Source: JBAJNN01 sp036881905
Lineage (GTDB): Bacteria > Pseudomonadota > Alphaproteobacteria > Rhizobiales > Im1
Length of the DNA stretch: 64,000 bases
Reading direction: 5' to 3'
Assembly: GCA_036881905.1 (NCBI GenBank)
Contig: JBAJNN010000006.1
Location: forward strand, 1 to 64,000
Numbering within the stretch: the first letter of the stretch is position 1; each line of letters opens with the position of its first letter. The notes beneath the pieces are model-generated. The model saw nothing but the letters and a program-made list of their open reading frames with translations, was not told where the DNA came from and did no database searches. The translations under genes were made by a program, and so were the position numbers. Of this stretch, positions 63,765-64,000 are shown piece after piece.

Positions 63765-64000
63765 ATGGGCCGTCTGGTCATGAAATTCGGTGGAACGTCT
63801 TTGAGCGATATCGAGCGCATCCGTCAGGTGGCGCGTCACATTGTCCGCGAGGTCGAATCCGGCGAGGAGGTCGCGGTTGTGGTCTCGGCAATGGCCGGAG
63901 AGACCGACGCCCTGGTCGCAAAGACGCGCGAGGCGTCCCCGTTGCATGACGCCCGCGAATACGATGTCGTGGTCGCCTCCGGCGAGCAGATCAGCGCCGG
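63765..64000 (+). CDS. lysC: Aspartate kinase (5' part only)
   Basis: First enzyme of lysine, methionine and threonine synthesis. Only the first 78 codons are in the window: GRLVMKFGGTSLSDIERI, the kinase nucleotide/aspartate loop, and VVVSAMAGETDALV, plus ASGEQISAG at the edge. ATG 63765 chosen; a second in-frame ATG is 5 codons on. The regulatory ACT domains lie outside the window. Confidence 0.94.
   Translation, partial: MGRLVMKFGGTSLSDIERIRQVARHIVREVESGEEVAVVVSAMAGETDALVAKTREASPLHDAREYDVVVASGEQISA

Overview
The window is a GC-rich (roughly 60% by eye) chromosomal segment of an alphaproteobacterium. The gene content is mostly housekeeping, and several neighbourhoods are typical of that class: rpsF-rpsR-DUF2232-rplI with dnaB-alr-radA nearby, fabD-fabG-acpP-fabF-mltG-gmk, cvpA-purF-SDR, phoR-pstSCAB-phoU-phoB, ubiG divergent from lysC, and birA-rnj-parC. 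Dispersed intergenic elements of about 105 bp built from two palindromes resemble the RIME-type mosaic elements described in Rhizobiales, so a Rhizobiales-like lineage is plausible. I cannot name a genus from sequence alone. A perfect ParB site (parS, 10819-10834) suggests chromosomal DNA in the origin-proximal part of the replicon.

Layout. 1-8208: photolyase (cut by the left edge), a complete cytochrome bd oxidase unit (cydA-cydB-cydX) and, divergently, its assembly exporter cydD-cydC. 8224-15000: a broken Sel1-repeat gene, guaA, a small membrane protein, parS, guaB, an ABC-2 exporter pair and a GNAT acetyltransferase. 15000-20300: a repeat-rich gap, an MFS exporter, a decayed cytochrome b561 gene, DUF2842, ctaA (heme A synthase) and an O-acetyltransferase gene with a sharp base-composition break. 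20352-31836, mostly minus strand: radA, mlaF-mlaE, alr, a patch of decayed genes (MFS and TauD/TfdA remnants), dnaB, cfa, rplI, DUF2232, rpsR and rpsF. 32016-32168: five degenerate ~31-bp tandem units in the rpsF/fabD divergent gap. 32336-37843: fatty-acid synthesis cluster, mltG and gmk. 37915-41184: rmuC and two small broken loci (a secreted basic protein and a class A beta-lactamase-like hydrolase). 41363-45204: cvpA, purF, SDR, CarD. 45279-53283: the complete phosphate-starvation system. 53484-59878: ahcY, birA, rnj, parC. 59912-64000: leucyl/arginyl-tRNA-protein transferase, SLC13 permease, ubiG and the start of lysC.

How it fits together. The intact genes cover core processes: purine synthesis (purF, guaB, guaA, gmk), type II fatty acid synthesis, membrane and wall maintenance (alr, mltG, mlaEF, cfa), DNA replication and repair (dnaB, parC, radA, rmuC, phrB), ribosome assembly, respiration (bd oxidase, ctaA) and phosphate sensing and uptake. 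Among them lie six loci that look broken by frameshifts, stops or deletions (Sel1, cytochrome b561, MFS, TauD, small secreted protein, serine hydrolase). All six are accessory genes while the neighbouring core genes are open, which favours real gene decay over random sequencing error. I found no tRNA, rRNA, CRISPR array, insertion sequence or prophage.
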